Notes under the pieces: model-generated
The model's input: the letters and a program-made list of their open reading frames with translations, nothing else
Databases searched by the model: none
Told to the model about the DNA's origin: nothing
NCBI GenBank assembly: GCA_050944255.1
Contig: JBMNQS010000029.1
Coordinates: 1-23,767 of the forward strand
Direction: 5' to 3'
Source: JBMNQS01 sp050944255
GTDB lineage: Bacteria > Bacillota > Clostridia > Christensenellales > Maliibacteriaceae
DNA: 23,767 nucleotides
Made by a program: the position numbers and the translations under genes
Shown: positions 14,928 through 22,760 of the stretch, piece by piece
Layout of the letters: each line of letters starts with the position of its first letter
How positions within the stretch are numbered: position 1 is the stretch's first letter

Positions 14928-14948
14928 CGCCTTGCAATGCAGAGGCGC
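14928..14948 (+). repeat. Left 21-bp direct repeat flanking repeat copy A
   Basis: A 21-bp sequence beginning CGCCTTGCAA and ending AGAGGCGC is repeated exactly at 15226-15246, on the other side of repeat copy A. With one extra base it is itself nearly palindromic (GCGCCT and AGGCGC arms). It may be a target-site duplication of unusual length, or an outer part of the element. Confidence 0.8.
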
Positions 14949-14949
14949 C

Positions 14950-15223
14950 AGACTGTCAAAAAAGTTCTTTTGGGGGTTATTAGGGGGCCGAAGCCCCCTA
15001 ATCTAAATTTCGTGGGCAAGGCTGCGAGCCGCAGCGAGCGTTTCGGAGGCAACCGCCTCAAGGCGGCTCTTAGCCGTAGATCGACATGCGCGGCCGCAGC
15101 ACAGGCCTGCCCTTTAGGGTGCTCCTTTCAGGGTTTTCCGGCCGTTGCAAAAACCTACCTATCCGTTTTTGCAGCAGGAAAATCCCTGGCAGGCCGTCAA
15201 AAAACAAAGTTTTTTGACGGCCT
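14950..15223 (+). repeat. Structured intergenic repeat, copy A
   Basis: This 274-bp element recurs, inverted and clearly similar over its whole length, at 16303-16556. Its ends are related inverted repeats: AGACTGTCAAAAAA at the left and, read inward, AGGCCGTCAAAAAA at the right. It contains a perfect hairpin (TTAGGGGGC, loop CGAA, GCCCCCTAA at 14980-15001), further GC-rich stems, and a perfect 15-bp hairpin with an AAA loop at the right end (15191-15223). The copies differ mainly near 15100-15125, where A has extra bases. An open frame crosses it but looks like a by-product. The features suit a non-autonomous mobile element (MITE-like) or a structured repeat. Confidence 0.8.
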
Positions 15224-15225
15224 CA

Positions 15226-15246
15226 CGCCTTGCAATGCAGAGGCGC
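15226..15246 (+). repeat. Right 21-bp direct repeat flanking repeat copy A
   Basis: An exact copy of the 21 bases at 14928-14948, in the same orientation, three bases beyond the terminal hairpin of copy A. Confidence 0.8.
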
Positions 15247-15400
15247 TCTCTATAAACGTTGGAATTGGCCGCAGGCGTGGCAGCGTCCATTGGATATTGA
15301 AGGATAAAACTTCCTTATAAGATGAGGCGCACCGGCGCAGATGCCGCCGGCAGGTTCCGGGAAGCGCCGCAAAACCGGTATTCACAAAGGCATGACGTAT

Positions 15401-16033
15401 TTACGATCCTTTGGTCTCCAGAACATATTTTTCGGCGGCATCGGCCGCGGCGGCGTCACCGACCAATACAATCGTATCCCCCGCATGCAGTTGGGCATAC
15501 GGGCCCGGCGAAAGCAGTATCTTATCTGCGCGCCGTATGGCGATGATCGTCGCGCCCGTCGCCTGCCAGAACCTGAGCTCGGCCAGGTTTTTCCCGATCA
15601 CGTTGGCATGCTTCGGCACCTTTACCTCGTAGTTGCTGAAAGGGTAGACGTCGCTCTGCTTATCATTGATTTTTGTGATGGCAGAGACGGTGTTCATGAT
15701 TCTTTTCATCAACTCGTCGTGTTGCGCGATCATTTCCCTGAGCTGATTTTGCAGCGAGCGGATGTCGGCCCTTTTGCCAAAGCGCTCGATATACGCGCTG
15801 GCATACGCGGCGGAGGCGATATAGACGCCGCTTTGCGGGGAGATCCTGACCACCTGCATATCGGCAAGCAGCTTCATCGCACGCCGGATCGTTTCGGGGG
15901 AAACGCCATACTCGGAAGCCATGACGCTGCGGCCATAGACCTTACTTCCTTCCTGCAATTCTCCCCGCGCTATCCGCGAGGCGATGTCCAGAGCAATTTG
16001 CATATAGTGCGGCGCATAGACGTTTCGTGGCAT
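15401..16033 (-). CDS. busR: BusR-like GntR/RCK_C transcriptional regulator
   Basis: A 210-aa DNA-binding regulator. Residues 1-75 are a GntR-type winged helix (VYGRSVMASEYGVSPETIRRAMKLLA). A helical, probably coiled-coil linker (about 82-128) follows. The C-terminus (about 135-208) is an RCK_C/TrkA_C domain (GKNLAELRFWQATGATIIAI, then GPYAQLHAGDTIVLVGD). This order is that of BusR, which in lactococci and streptococci represses the betaine transporter when c-di-AMP is bound to RCK_C. The gene lies directly upstream of an OpuC operon on the same strand, matching that role. ATG 16033 was preferred over an upstream extension because it begins the conserved domain and has GAAAGAG nearby. It lies between two inverted copies of a repeat. 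Confidence 0.88.
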   Translation of the reverse strand: MPRNVYAPHYMQIALDIASRIARGELQEGSKVYGRSVMASEYGVSPETIRRAMKLLADMQVVRISPQSGVYIASAAYASAYIERFGKRADIRSLQNQLREMIAQHDELMKRIMNTVSAITKINDKQSDVYPFSNYEVKVPKHANVIGKNLAELRFWQATGATIIAIRRADKILLSPGPYAQLHAGDTIVLVGDAAAADAAEKYVLETKGS

Positions 16034-16088
16034 ACTGACACACTCTTTCCGAATTCCTTTGATCAAGATCAGACTCTTGTTTGTTATT

Positions 16089-16117
16089 ATTATACGAAAA
16101 TTGGTTCTTTTAAACAA
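16089..16117 (-). promoter_or_regulatory. Promoter of busR
   Basis: On the minus strand, TTGTTT (16117-16112) and a perfect -10 TATAAT (16094-16089) are 17 bases apart, about 55 bases before the ATG. A TTGATCAA palindrome lies in the leader between promoter and gene. Confidence 0.7.
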
Positions 16118-16253
16118 GGTTTAAATGTTCGCGGCTTCGGCTCTTCTTCCCGATAGGCCGTACCGTTGCCGTACCGTTTCCGGTATGAATTGCAATCCGG
16201 CATCAGGAGCCATTTGGGGGAAGCCTATTCATTGGCAATTCAGTATTTAAAGA

Positions 16254-16291
16254 CACATCCAATAAAGCCCGTACGGGCTTTATTGGATGTG
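16254..16291 (+). repeat. 38-bp perfect palindrome
   Basis: The two 19-base halves are exact reverse complements meeting at GTAC, with the outer ends CACATCC and GGATGTG. There is no T tract on either side. It lies between the busR promoter and repeat copy B, about 140 bases upstream of the promoter. It could be a bidirectional hairpin, a binding site or an insertion scar. Confidence 0.85.
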
Positions 16292-16302
16292 AATGCAAGT
16301 TG

Positions 16303-16556
16303 AGACCGTCAAAGACTTTGTTTTTTGACGGATCTGCCAGGGATTTTCCTGCTGCAAAAACCAATGGATAGTTTTTGCAGCGGCCGGAAAACCCTGAGCG
16401 GTGTGGGCTGCGGCCGCGCATGTCGATCTACGGCTAAGAGCCGCCTTGAGGCGGTTGCCTCCGAAACGCTCGCTGCGGCTCGCAGCCTTGCCCACGAAAT
16501 TAAAATTAGGGGGCTTCGGCCCCCTAATAACCCCCAGAGGACTTTTTTGACAGTCT
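16303..16556 (-). repeat. Structured intergenic repeat, copy B (inverted)
   Basis: A 254-bp copy of the element at 14950-15223 in the opposite orientation. The ends are AGACCGTCAAA and, on the other strand, AGACTGTCAAAAAA. The GGGGGC/CGAA hairpin and the central block (16413-16500 region) are almost identical to copy A, while the terminal hairpin is imperfect. It lacks the 21-bp flanking repeats seen around A. It lies just downstream of the minus-strand catalase gene. Confidence 0.8.
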
Positions 16557-16636
16557 GAGTTATCGCACAGTTATAATGGAATTTGTGCGCCGCCAAAAGA
16601 TTGAGCATGCACACAGCGGCTGCGGTAAGTCAAGTT

Positions 16637-18760
16637 TTAAAGGCACCTGGCCCAGTGGCGGTGCATGGCAAGCTGCTGGATGAACTCCCCGCAGAACGGC
16701 TGGAGATCAGGCGCGTCTTTGATGGCGACAATGCCTTGAAAGACCTGCGGCGCATTGCCTATATCGGACAAGCCCGGTAAAAATTCCGCGGCGTCGGTTG
16801 CGGCGAGAAGCTCCAGCGCCTCGTCCGAGGCCGCTATGGTTTTGGCATGGTGAAGGCACTCGTTGATAAAATTACGCGCGTCCGGGTTCTTCTTCAGCGC
16901 GTCGATATGGTTGCCGCCGGGAATGTAAACGGCATCGTAAGCCATCGGGTGCGACGTAACCAAATCCTTATCCGGATACAGGAGCGTCCCGCCCTTGTCG
17001 GCAACCGGATTCAAGCTGGTACTTACCGTTTCGGGCATTGCTCCGGCTTCTTTCAGCGCGCTGATCATATCCTGGACGGACATGGAGCAGACGCCGTTTT
17101 CCACTAGAATGGCTACTTTTCTGGTTTTAGCCGTCTTGGTGGTATTTTCCTGACTCAGTGCCGGCGAAGAAGCGTTTACGCCGTTTGGCGCCACGTTTTG
17201 GGGAGGATTCACGCCCATTTTCTCCGCCATCTGCGTCGCCAGCTCGGGCGCTACGTTGGCAAACATATCCGCAACCCGCTGCTTGATGCTTTTATCCTTC
17301 ACGCTGCCCGCTTCAAAATGGAAGGCGTCCACAATATGCGCCCTTTCCGCTGCGGACATGCTGTTCCAGAACAGTGTGCCCTGGCTGTAATGATCGCGGA
17401 AACTTTCGCTGCGCTCGCGGATCTTATATCCCTCCACCCGCTGGGCATAATGCACGAAGCCGCCCTCCTCCTCCGAGACGGGCTGCGGCGAATTCTGTGC
17501 CAGCGAATTGGGAAGATAGCTGACCGGCCCCGGATGAATGGCCATGCGATGCATGCCGTCGCGCTGATTGTTGTGCACGGGCACAACCGGGCGGTTGATG
17601 GGAATCTCCCTGAAGTTTGGGCCGCCCAGGCGGCTCAGCTGCGTATCCTCGTAGGAGAACAGCCGCCCCTGCAAAAGCGGGTCGTTGCTGAAATCGATTC
17701 CCGGCACCAGGTTCGCCGGGCAGAAAGCGACCTGTTCGGTCTCGGCAAAGAAGTTGTCCACATTCCGGTTCAGGGTCATTTTCCCGATAATTTTTACGGG
17801 CGCCTGTTCTTCGGGCCATAATTTGGTGGGGTCGAGAATATCGAAATCAAAATCGAATTCCTGTTCTTCGTCGATCATTTGCACGCCGAACTCATACTCG
17901 GGATAATCGCCCTGCTCGATGGCGTCCCACAGATCGCGGCGATGGTAATCCGGGTCCTTGCCCGAGAGCTTTTGCGCTTCGTCCCTCATCAGCGAATGCA
18001 CGCCCAACAGCGGTTTCCAGTGAAATTTCACGAACCGCGCCTTTCCCTTGGCGTTGATGAACCGGAAGGTATTGACGCCGAATCCCTCCATCATCCGAAA
18101 ACTTCTGGGGATGGCCCGGTCCGACATGACCCACATCACCATATGGGCCGTTTCCGGGGTATTGACGACGAAGTCCCAGAATGTGTCGTGAGCGGAGGTG
18201 GCCTGCGGGACATCGTTGTGGGGCTCGGGTTTGACCGCGTGAATCACATCGGGAAATTTGATGGCGTCCTGAATAAAGAAAACGGGTATATTGTTGCCGA
18301 CAATATCAAAGTTGCCGGCATCGGTGTAGAATTTGGTGGCAAAACCGCGCACGTCCCGCACGGTATCGGCCGAGCCCCGCGAGCCGACAACGGTTGAAAA
18401 GCGGACAAATACCGGCGTTTTTACCTTCGGGTCCTGCAGGAAGCCGGCTTTGGTGTACTCCTGCATGGATTCATAGAGCTCGAAGTATCCATGGGCGCCG
18501 AACCCGCGCGCGTGAACGACCCGTTCGGGTATGCGTTCGTGGTCAAAATGCGTTATTTTCTCCCGAAAATGAAAGTCCTCCAGCAGCGTCGGCCCGCGTG
18601 CGCCCACTTTCAATGAATCGTCCGTATTGGGAAGTTTTACCGCATTATCGGTTGTGAGTTTCTCTCCCGTACCATCCGAACGGTACGCCTGCAGCTGCTG
18701 CATCTTTTTCTGGCTGTTATCATCGGTTAAATGTGAAATAGAAATCCATCCCTTCATCAT
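16637..18760 (-). CDS. katE: Large-subunit monofunctional catalase (HPII type)
   Basis: A 707-aa heme catalase that dismutates hydrogen peroxide in the cytoplasm. The core (about 45-500) has the distal catalytic His83 in RVVHARGFGAHG, the essential Asn in FDIVGNNIPVFF (about 156) and the proximal heme ligand Tyr370 in RLFSYEDTQLSRLG. The C-terminal extension (about 565-700, TRKVAILVENGVCSMSVQDM, then YDAVYIPGGNHIDAL) is the DJ-1/PfpI-like flavodoxin-fold domain that defines large clade 2 catalases. Length is normal for that clade (about 700-750 aa). Two adjacent ATGs (18760 and 18757) follow AGGGAA. It appears monocistronic, running away from the sugar transporter. It gives peroxide resistance, which suits an anaerobe facing air exposure. 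Confidence 0.96.
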   Translation of the reverse strand: MMKGWISISHLTDDNSQKKMQQLQAYRSDGTGEKLTTDNAVKLPNTDDSLKVGARGPTLLEDFHFREKITHFDHERIPERVVHARGFGAHGYFELYESMQEYTKAGFLQDPKVKTPVFVRFSTVVGSRGSADTVRDVRGFATKFYTDAGNFDIVGNNIPVFFIQDAIKFPDVIHAVKPEPHNDVPQATSAHDTFWDFVVNTPETAHMVMWVMSDRAIPRSFRMMEGFGVNTFRFINAKGKARFVKFHWKPLLGVHSLMRDEAQKLSGKDPDYHRRDLWDAIEQGDYPEYEFGVQMIDEEQEFDFDFDILDPTKLWPEEQAPVKIIGKMTLNRNVDNFFAETEQVAFCPANLVPGIDFSNDPLLQGRLFSYEDTQLSRLGGPNFREIPINRPVVPVHNNQRDGMHRMAIHPGPVSYLPNSLAQNSPQPVSEEEGGFVHYAQRVEGYKIRERSESFRDHYSQGTLFWNSMSAAERAHIVDAFHFEAGSVKDKSIKQRVADMFANVAPELATQMAEKMGVNPPQNVAPNGVNASSPALSQENTTKTAKTRKVAILVENGVCSMSVQDMISALKEAGAMPETVSTSLNPVADKGGTLLYPDKDLVTSHPMAYDAVYIPGGNHIDALKKNPDARNFINECLHHAKTIAASDEALELLAATDAAEFLPGLSDIGNAPQVFQGIVAIKDAPDLQPFCGEFIQQLAMHRHWARCL

Positions 18761-19397
18761 AAATATTCCCTAGTATTCCCAGCCGTTTACGTATTATTCA
18801 GGCCAGAATTCAGCCTGCCATAAATATGATGCATTCCCCTTGCGAAAAACCGGCGGCGGCGCTGCATGCGCCGCACAGGACGCAGCCTTTGCATCAACCT
18901 TGGAAACCTCCGGCCGCTGCCGGCCGGTTCCGCGGCACATAACATTTGCGCGCGGGTACATATGGCATTTGAAAGCTGTCCAATAAATCCGCCCCCATTT
19001 ACCATAACATTTACGCACGGGTACATATGGCATACCGACAGCAAAGCGCAGGCAGGCAAACCTCTCCGACCTTTTCAGAAGGACGTCCTTAGGCGCTCGC
19101 TTCTAAAAAAACTCCCAAATGTTACATTTTTTTGCAACGCACCGCCCGTTTCCGCGCGGTGCATCGTGTGCGGGCTTGCCTTTGGGCTCGATATTTGGGC
19201 GTATATTTATACATCCCGTGCTTTCATTTTTCTTGATTTAACATTTATAGAACGCATATGCATGCATTTTCAGGTGCAAATTTTTTGTTGTTTTTTATAC
19301 AAATATGTAAGATGTAATGGCTCGGACAGCCACTTTCCGGCATGATTCTGCCGTCTTAAAGCGGCCGTGAGAATATAAAAATGTTATTGATAAGTTA
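18761..19397. other. Long divergent intergenic region
   Basis: No gene is supported here. It separates the minus-strand catalase from the plus-strand sugar transporter and must hold both promoters. It contains two 31-bp direct repeats (listed separately), a GC hairpin (CCGGCCG, loop CTGC, at 18910-18927), a 12-bp palindrome AAGGACGTCCTT (19079-19090) and a stem GCACCGC/GCGGTGC (19139-19162). On the catalase side, an inverted repeat CAGGC/GCCTG centred on GAATTC lies about 50 bases before the start. Confidence 0.5.
18938..19033 (+). repeat. Pair of 31-bp direct repeats
   Basis: The sequence starting CATAACATTT and ending GGGTACATATGGCAT occurs at 18938-18968 and 19003-19033, with two mismatches, 65 bases apart start to start. 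The spacer has no similarity to the repeat. They could be paired regulator sites for the catalase or transporter genes, or remnants of a duplication. Confidence 0.75.
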
Positions 19398-19426
19398 TTG
19401 ACAAGGGGCGTGTATAACGGTATATT
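19398..19426 (+). promoter_or_regulatory. Promoter of the sugar ABC transporter
   Basis: A perfect -35 TTGACA (19398-19403) and TATATT (19421-19426) are 17 bases apart. The leader to the ATG is about 145 bases. Confidence 0.75.
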
Positions 19427-19479
19427 AAGAGCAATATAATGGACTGAAAAGCTGCTCTGCGGCGTAAAATTTATATAAA

Positions 19480-19503
19480 TGCACAATCCTGCACAATAAT
19501 TGT
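19480..19503 (+). promoter_or_regulatory. Candidate operator in the sugar transporter leader
   Basis: TGCACAAT occurs twice in tandem (19480-19487 and 19490-19497). The second overlaps the dyad ACAATAATTGT (19493-19503). It lies about 55-75 bases downstream of the -10 box, a plausible place for a sugar-responsive repressor. The regulator is not encoded in the window. Confidence 0.35.
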
Positions 19504-19579
19504 TGTCGAACTTTCGGATATTCATTGCCTGTGGAAGCACAGTGCAAATGTATATAAAAAGCAAAGAGGTGAAACATGC

Positions 19580-21103
19580 ATGGGTGAACTATTCCGTATG
19601 GAAGGGATCAGCAAATCTTTTCCCGGGGTAAAGGCGCTTGACAATGTATCGTTTTCCGTCAACGAGGGCGAGATTCATGGCCTTGTGGGCGAAAACGGTG
19701 CGGGAAAATCGACATTGATGAAAATCATGTCGGGCGTTTACCGCGCAGATGAGGGCAAGATTTTCATCGACAATGAAGAAGTTGTCATTGACAATGTTGC
19801 CAAGGCGCAGGAATTAGGCGTTACAATCATTTTCCAAGAGCTCAACCTTTGTCCGGAGTTAACGGTTGCCGATAACATCTTCCTTGGCCGCGCTCCGATG
19901 AAAGGGCCTTTCATCGACGACAAGAAACTGCACGAGGACGCAAGAAAGATCCTGGACGAGCTGGGGATCGAACTCAACACGTACACGGCTGTATGCCATT
20001 TGTCCATCGCCAAGCAGCAAATGGTTGAAATTGCCAAGGCGATTTCCTACAATTCCCGCATCCTGGTGCTCGACGAGCCCACCGCTGCCCTTTCCGAAAA
20101 GGAAATCCAGCAGCTGATGCAGATTATCAAGAACCTCCAGAAGCGTGGCGTGGGCATGGTCTACATCTCCCACCGTCTGGAAGAACTCGAAGAAATCTGC
20201 GAACGGGTCACCGTGCTGCGCGACGGCCAGTATATCGGCACGCGCGACTACAAGGACATCACCATGGACGAACTGATCGGCATGATCGTCGGCCGCACGC
20301 TGAAAGACCGCTTCCCGATTCACAAGCGCACCATCGGCGAAGTGGTTTTCGAGGCCAACAACGTTTACCGGCCCGGTGTGGTTGACGTGGAGCACATTGA
20401 AGTGCGAAAGGGTGAAATCCTCGGCGTGGCGGGGCTGATGGGTTCGGGCCGCAGCGAAATCGTCCGCGCGATTTTCGGTGCCGACAGCGCCTCCAAGGAA
20501 ATCATTCTCGAAGGTAAAAAGATCAACATCAAAAGTCCTCATCAGGCCATTGAGCACGGCATCGGCTTTGTTACCGAAAACCGGAAGCTGGACGGTCTGG
20601 CGCTGAATTTGGATGTGCTTTTCAACATCAACATGGCGCATATAGATGCCTTGACCAAGGGCTTGTTTGTGGACGATAAACAAGCTATTGAAAACGCAAA
20701 GCACTATATTCATGCGCTGCGTATTCGTACGCCCAGCTACTATCAGTTGATGCGCAACCTCTCGGGCGGCAACCAGCAGAAAGTGGTCCTGGCAAAGTGG
20801 CTGTGCAACCAGGTGAAAGTACTGATTGTCGACGAGCCCACGCGCGGCATCGACGTGGGATCCAAATTCGAGGTGTACGAGCTGCTCAATCAGCTGAGCG
20901 ATCAGGGCGTGGCCATCATTATGATTTCCTCGGAACTGCCGGAAATCCTGGGCATGAGCGACCGTATTATCGTCATCCATGACGGTTCGGTCAACGGTGA
21001 AATGCTGGTGGAGGAAGCCACGCAGGAAAAGATCCTTTATCTGGCTGCCGGATACAACAAACTTGAGCAGAGGAAAAACCAACAGGAAAGCATTACGGCA
21101 TAG
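19580..21103 (+). CDS. Sugar ABC transporter ATP-binding protein (RbsA/MglA type)
   Basis: A 507-aa double ATPase energising uptake of a monosaccharide or polyol. The first half has Walker A (GENGAGKSTLMKIMSG, about 38-53) and LDEPTAALSEKE. The second half has the degenerate Walker A typical of this family (GLMGSGRSEIVRAIFG), the signature LSGGNQQKVVLAKWL and Walker B (VLIVDEPTRGIDVGSK). Length is normal (about 500 aa). The ATG follows AGAGGTG at eight bases. It is the first gene of a set: the permease follows after 40 bases, then a terminator, then the binding protein. The substrate may be ribose, galactose, xylose, inositol or another sugar; sequence alone does not decide. Confidence 0.95.
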   Translation: MGELFRMEGISKSFPGVKALDNVSFSVNEGEIHGLVGENGAGKSTLMKIMSGVYRADEGKIFIDNEEVVIDNVAKAQELGVTIIFQELNLCPELTVADNIFLGRAPMKGPFIDDKKLHEDARKILDELGIELNTYTAVCHLSIAKQQMVEIAKAISYNSRILVLDEPTAALSEKEIQQLMQIIKNLQKRGVGMVYISHRLEELEEICERVTVLRDGQYIGTRDYKDITMDELIGMIVGRTLKDRFPIHKRTIGEVVFEANNVYRPGVVDVEHIEVRKGEILGVAGLMGSGRSEIVRAIFGADSASKEIILEGKKINIKSPHQAIEHGIGFVTENRKLDGLALNLDVLFNINMAHIDALTKGLFVDDKQAIENAKHYIHALRIRTPSYYQLMRNLSGGNQQKVVLAKWLCNQVKVLIVDEPTRGIDVGSKFEVYELLNQLSDQGVAIIMISSELPEILGMSDRIIVIHDGSVNGEMLVEEATQEKILYLAAGYNKLEQRKNQQESITA

Positions 21104-21143
21104 TTTTAAATTTTCATAAGATTTACAGGAGGGTAATTGCATT

Positions 21144-22202
21144 ATGGAACAATCAGGACAACAAACCCAAGCCACGTGGTTTCAGAAAATAAACCCAACC
21201 ACCAAGCGCATGTTCGTTTCCCTTGGCGTGCTTATCTTGCTGATCATTTTGTTTGCGGCGCTGCAGTGGGAAAAGTTCACATCCCAGATGAATATCATCA
21301 ACATCATCCATCAGGTGGTCACCTACGCCATCGTCGGTTTTGGCCTCACGTTTGTTTTGGTGAGCGGAGGAACCGACCTGTCCGCCGGTGCCGCTTTGGC
21401 TTTGGCCGGCATGGTTTCTCTCTTTCTTATCTCCCGGGGCGTACCTATCTGGCTCTCCCTTATCCTTACCCTCTTCGTGGGCGTCTTCATGGGCGGCCTC
21501 AACGGTTTCTCCGTCATGAAGCTGGGGGTGCTTCCCTTCATCGCCACGCTGGGCACCCAGTGGGTGTTCCGCGGCCTCACCAACGTCATCACCGACGGCC
21601 GCCCGGTTTACACCAGTGACCTTTCCCCGGCGGATAACGCAAACTTTTATAAAATTGGCGGAGGCCGCCTGATTGAGTTTGTCGGCGGCGGGGAATCCTC
21701 CTCTATCGCCAGTCCTTTCCTGCGTTTCCTTGCCGATATTCCCATCAGCGTATTGATCGCTCTGGTCTACGGCATACTTTTGTACTTCATACTGGCCAAA
21801 ACGCCCTTCGGCCGTAAAATCTATGCCTGCGGCAGCAACATTGAAGCCGCGCGTCTCTCGGGCATCAACGTGGTGCGCACCCGTATAGGCGCCTACATCA
21901 TCTGCTCCATTTCAGCCGTTATCGCCGGCATCATCACTGCTTCCCGCGTGACCTCCGCCCAGCCTCTGGCCGGTCAGGGATACGAACTGGAAGCCATCGC
22001 GGCATCCGTGCTTGGCGGTGTGGCCATGAGCGGTGGTGAAGGCGGCATTATCAATACCGTCATCGGCGCGCTGATCATGGGCGTGCTCCGAAACGGCCTG
22101 AACCTTAACGGCTTCAACAGCTACTGGCAGATGGTGGTCATCGGTTTTGTCATCGTTCTGGCGGTCGCCTCCGAAGCGTACCGCAACCGTAAGTTCACCT
22201 GA
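21144..22202 (+). CDS. Sugar ABC transporter permease (RbsC type)
   Basis: A 352-aa membrane protein of the BPD_transp_2 family that forms the transport channel for the ATPase encoded just upstream. It has about eight to ten hydrophobic helices, the conserved segment TFVLVSGGTDLSAGAALALA near residue 70 and the cytoplasmic loop FGRKIYACGSNIEAARLSGI, both diagnostic of RbsC/XylH-like permeases. The insertion between GRPVYTSDLSPADNANFYKI and FLADIPISVL is the usual extracytoplasmic loop. AGGAGGG lies about 11 bases before the ATG. A strong terminator follows. Confidence 0.95.
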   Translation: MEQSGQQTQATWFQKINPTTKRMFVSLGVLILLIILFAALQWEKFTSQMNIINIIHQVVTYAIVGFGLTFVLVSGGTDLSAGAALALAGMVSLFLISRGVPIWLSLILTLFVGVFMGGLNGFSVMKLGVLPFIATLGTQWVFRGLTNVITDGRPVYTSDLSPADNANFYKIGGGRLIEFVGGGESSSIASPFLRFLADIPISVLIALVYGILLYFILAKTPFGRKIYACGSNIEAARLSGINVVRTRIGAYIICSISAVIAGIITASRVTSAQPLAGQGYELEAIAASVLGGVAMSGGEGGIINTVIGALIMGVLRNGLNLNGFNSYWQMVVIGFVIVLAVASEAYRNRKFT

Positions 22203-22220
22203 TACGCAGCAATTCAGCGT

Positions 22221-22252
22221 AAAAAAGAACCGCCGGCGGCGGTTCTTTTTTT
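22221..22252 (+). terminator. Strong rho-independent terminator after the permease
   Basis: A stem of up to 14 bp (AAGAACCGCC with GGCGGTTCTT as its core) has a GGC loop and a run of seven T. It is flanked by A on the left and T on the right, so it could work in both directions. It lies 19 bases past the permease stop and separates it from the binding-protein gene. Confidence 0.93.
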
Positions 22253-22555
22253 GCATACTGCCGAGTATGCGCGCTCCACAGAAAACATATCTTTTGTTTG
22301 CGAAGTCCTCGCCTCATTGTATAGCGACAGGCTTCTTTTTCGCTCCGGTCCGGACGCATTTCCCCTACATTTGAGGCCGTTTTCCGGCTGAGCCTCCCCA
22401 CCTTTTAACGGGTACCGCGCCAGCATCATAATCATACTTTTTTTCGACAAATTTCACCTCCGGCCCGGCGGTTTTTCACACGAATATAGTATTACCATTG
22501 TATTACAATCACACACGCCATATATTAACAGTATATGAAATTGGTTATTTTCATC
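22253..22555. other. Intergenic region before the binding-protein promoter
   Basis: No gene is supported. A dyad CATATA/TATATG (22519-22537) lies about 20 bases upstream of the -35 box, a suitable spot for an activator or repressor. The remainder, including weak GC stems near 22370-22395, shows nothing recognisable. Confidence 0.4.
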
Positions 22556-22584
22556 TTGACAATCGGTGTTAAAGTGGCTATACT
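22556..22584 (+). promoter_or_regulatory. Promoter of the sugar-binding protein gene
   Basis: A perfect TTGACA (22556-22561) and TATACT (22579-22584) are 17 bases apart. This gives the binding protein its own strong transcription, as expected for the component needed in excess. Confidence 0.8.
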
Positions 22585-22699
22585 GTTACTAGCAATATTT
22601 CGTTCAGTATTTCATTGGAATTTTATATTTAATTTAGTTAGTTTAGTTCGGTATGTTTTGAGATTACAACAGCGACAGACGCATTGTACGCTGTGTAAT

Positions 22700-22732
22700 A
22701 TCCGGCACATATGTGCTTGGATGCCTTTTTTT
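22700..22732 (+). promoter_or_regulatory. Hairpin and T tract in the binding-protein leader
   Basis: ATCC and GGAT enclose the palindrome GCACATATGTGC (22705-22716), and seven T follow three bases later (22726-22732). This resembles an intrinsic terminator inside the roughly 170-base leader, about 30 bases before the start codon, so it might act as an attenuator. The stem has a bulge and modest strength. Confidence 0.4.
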
Positions 22733-22760
22733 CACAATTATTTTTTAGGAGGGTATCATT

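Noticed and set aside
14937..15320. 127-codon open frame across repeat copy A, with a similar frame in copy B
   Set aside because: Both frames follow the repeat sequence and its hairpins; similarity reflects the DNA repeat, and there is no ribosome binding site or protein-like composition.
14950..16556. Composite transposon around busR
   Set aside because: The repeats encode no transposase and no transposase remnant was found between or beside them, so only a non-autonomous element can be proposed.
19859..21175. 438-codon minus-strand open frame opposite the sugar ATPase
   Set aside because: The plus frame shows Walker and signature motifs throughout; the minus frame is His/Asp-rich antisense with no ribosome binding site or domain.
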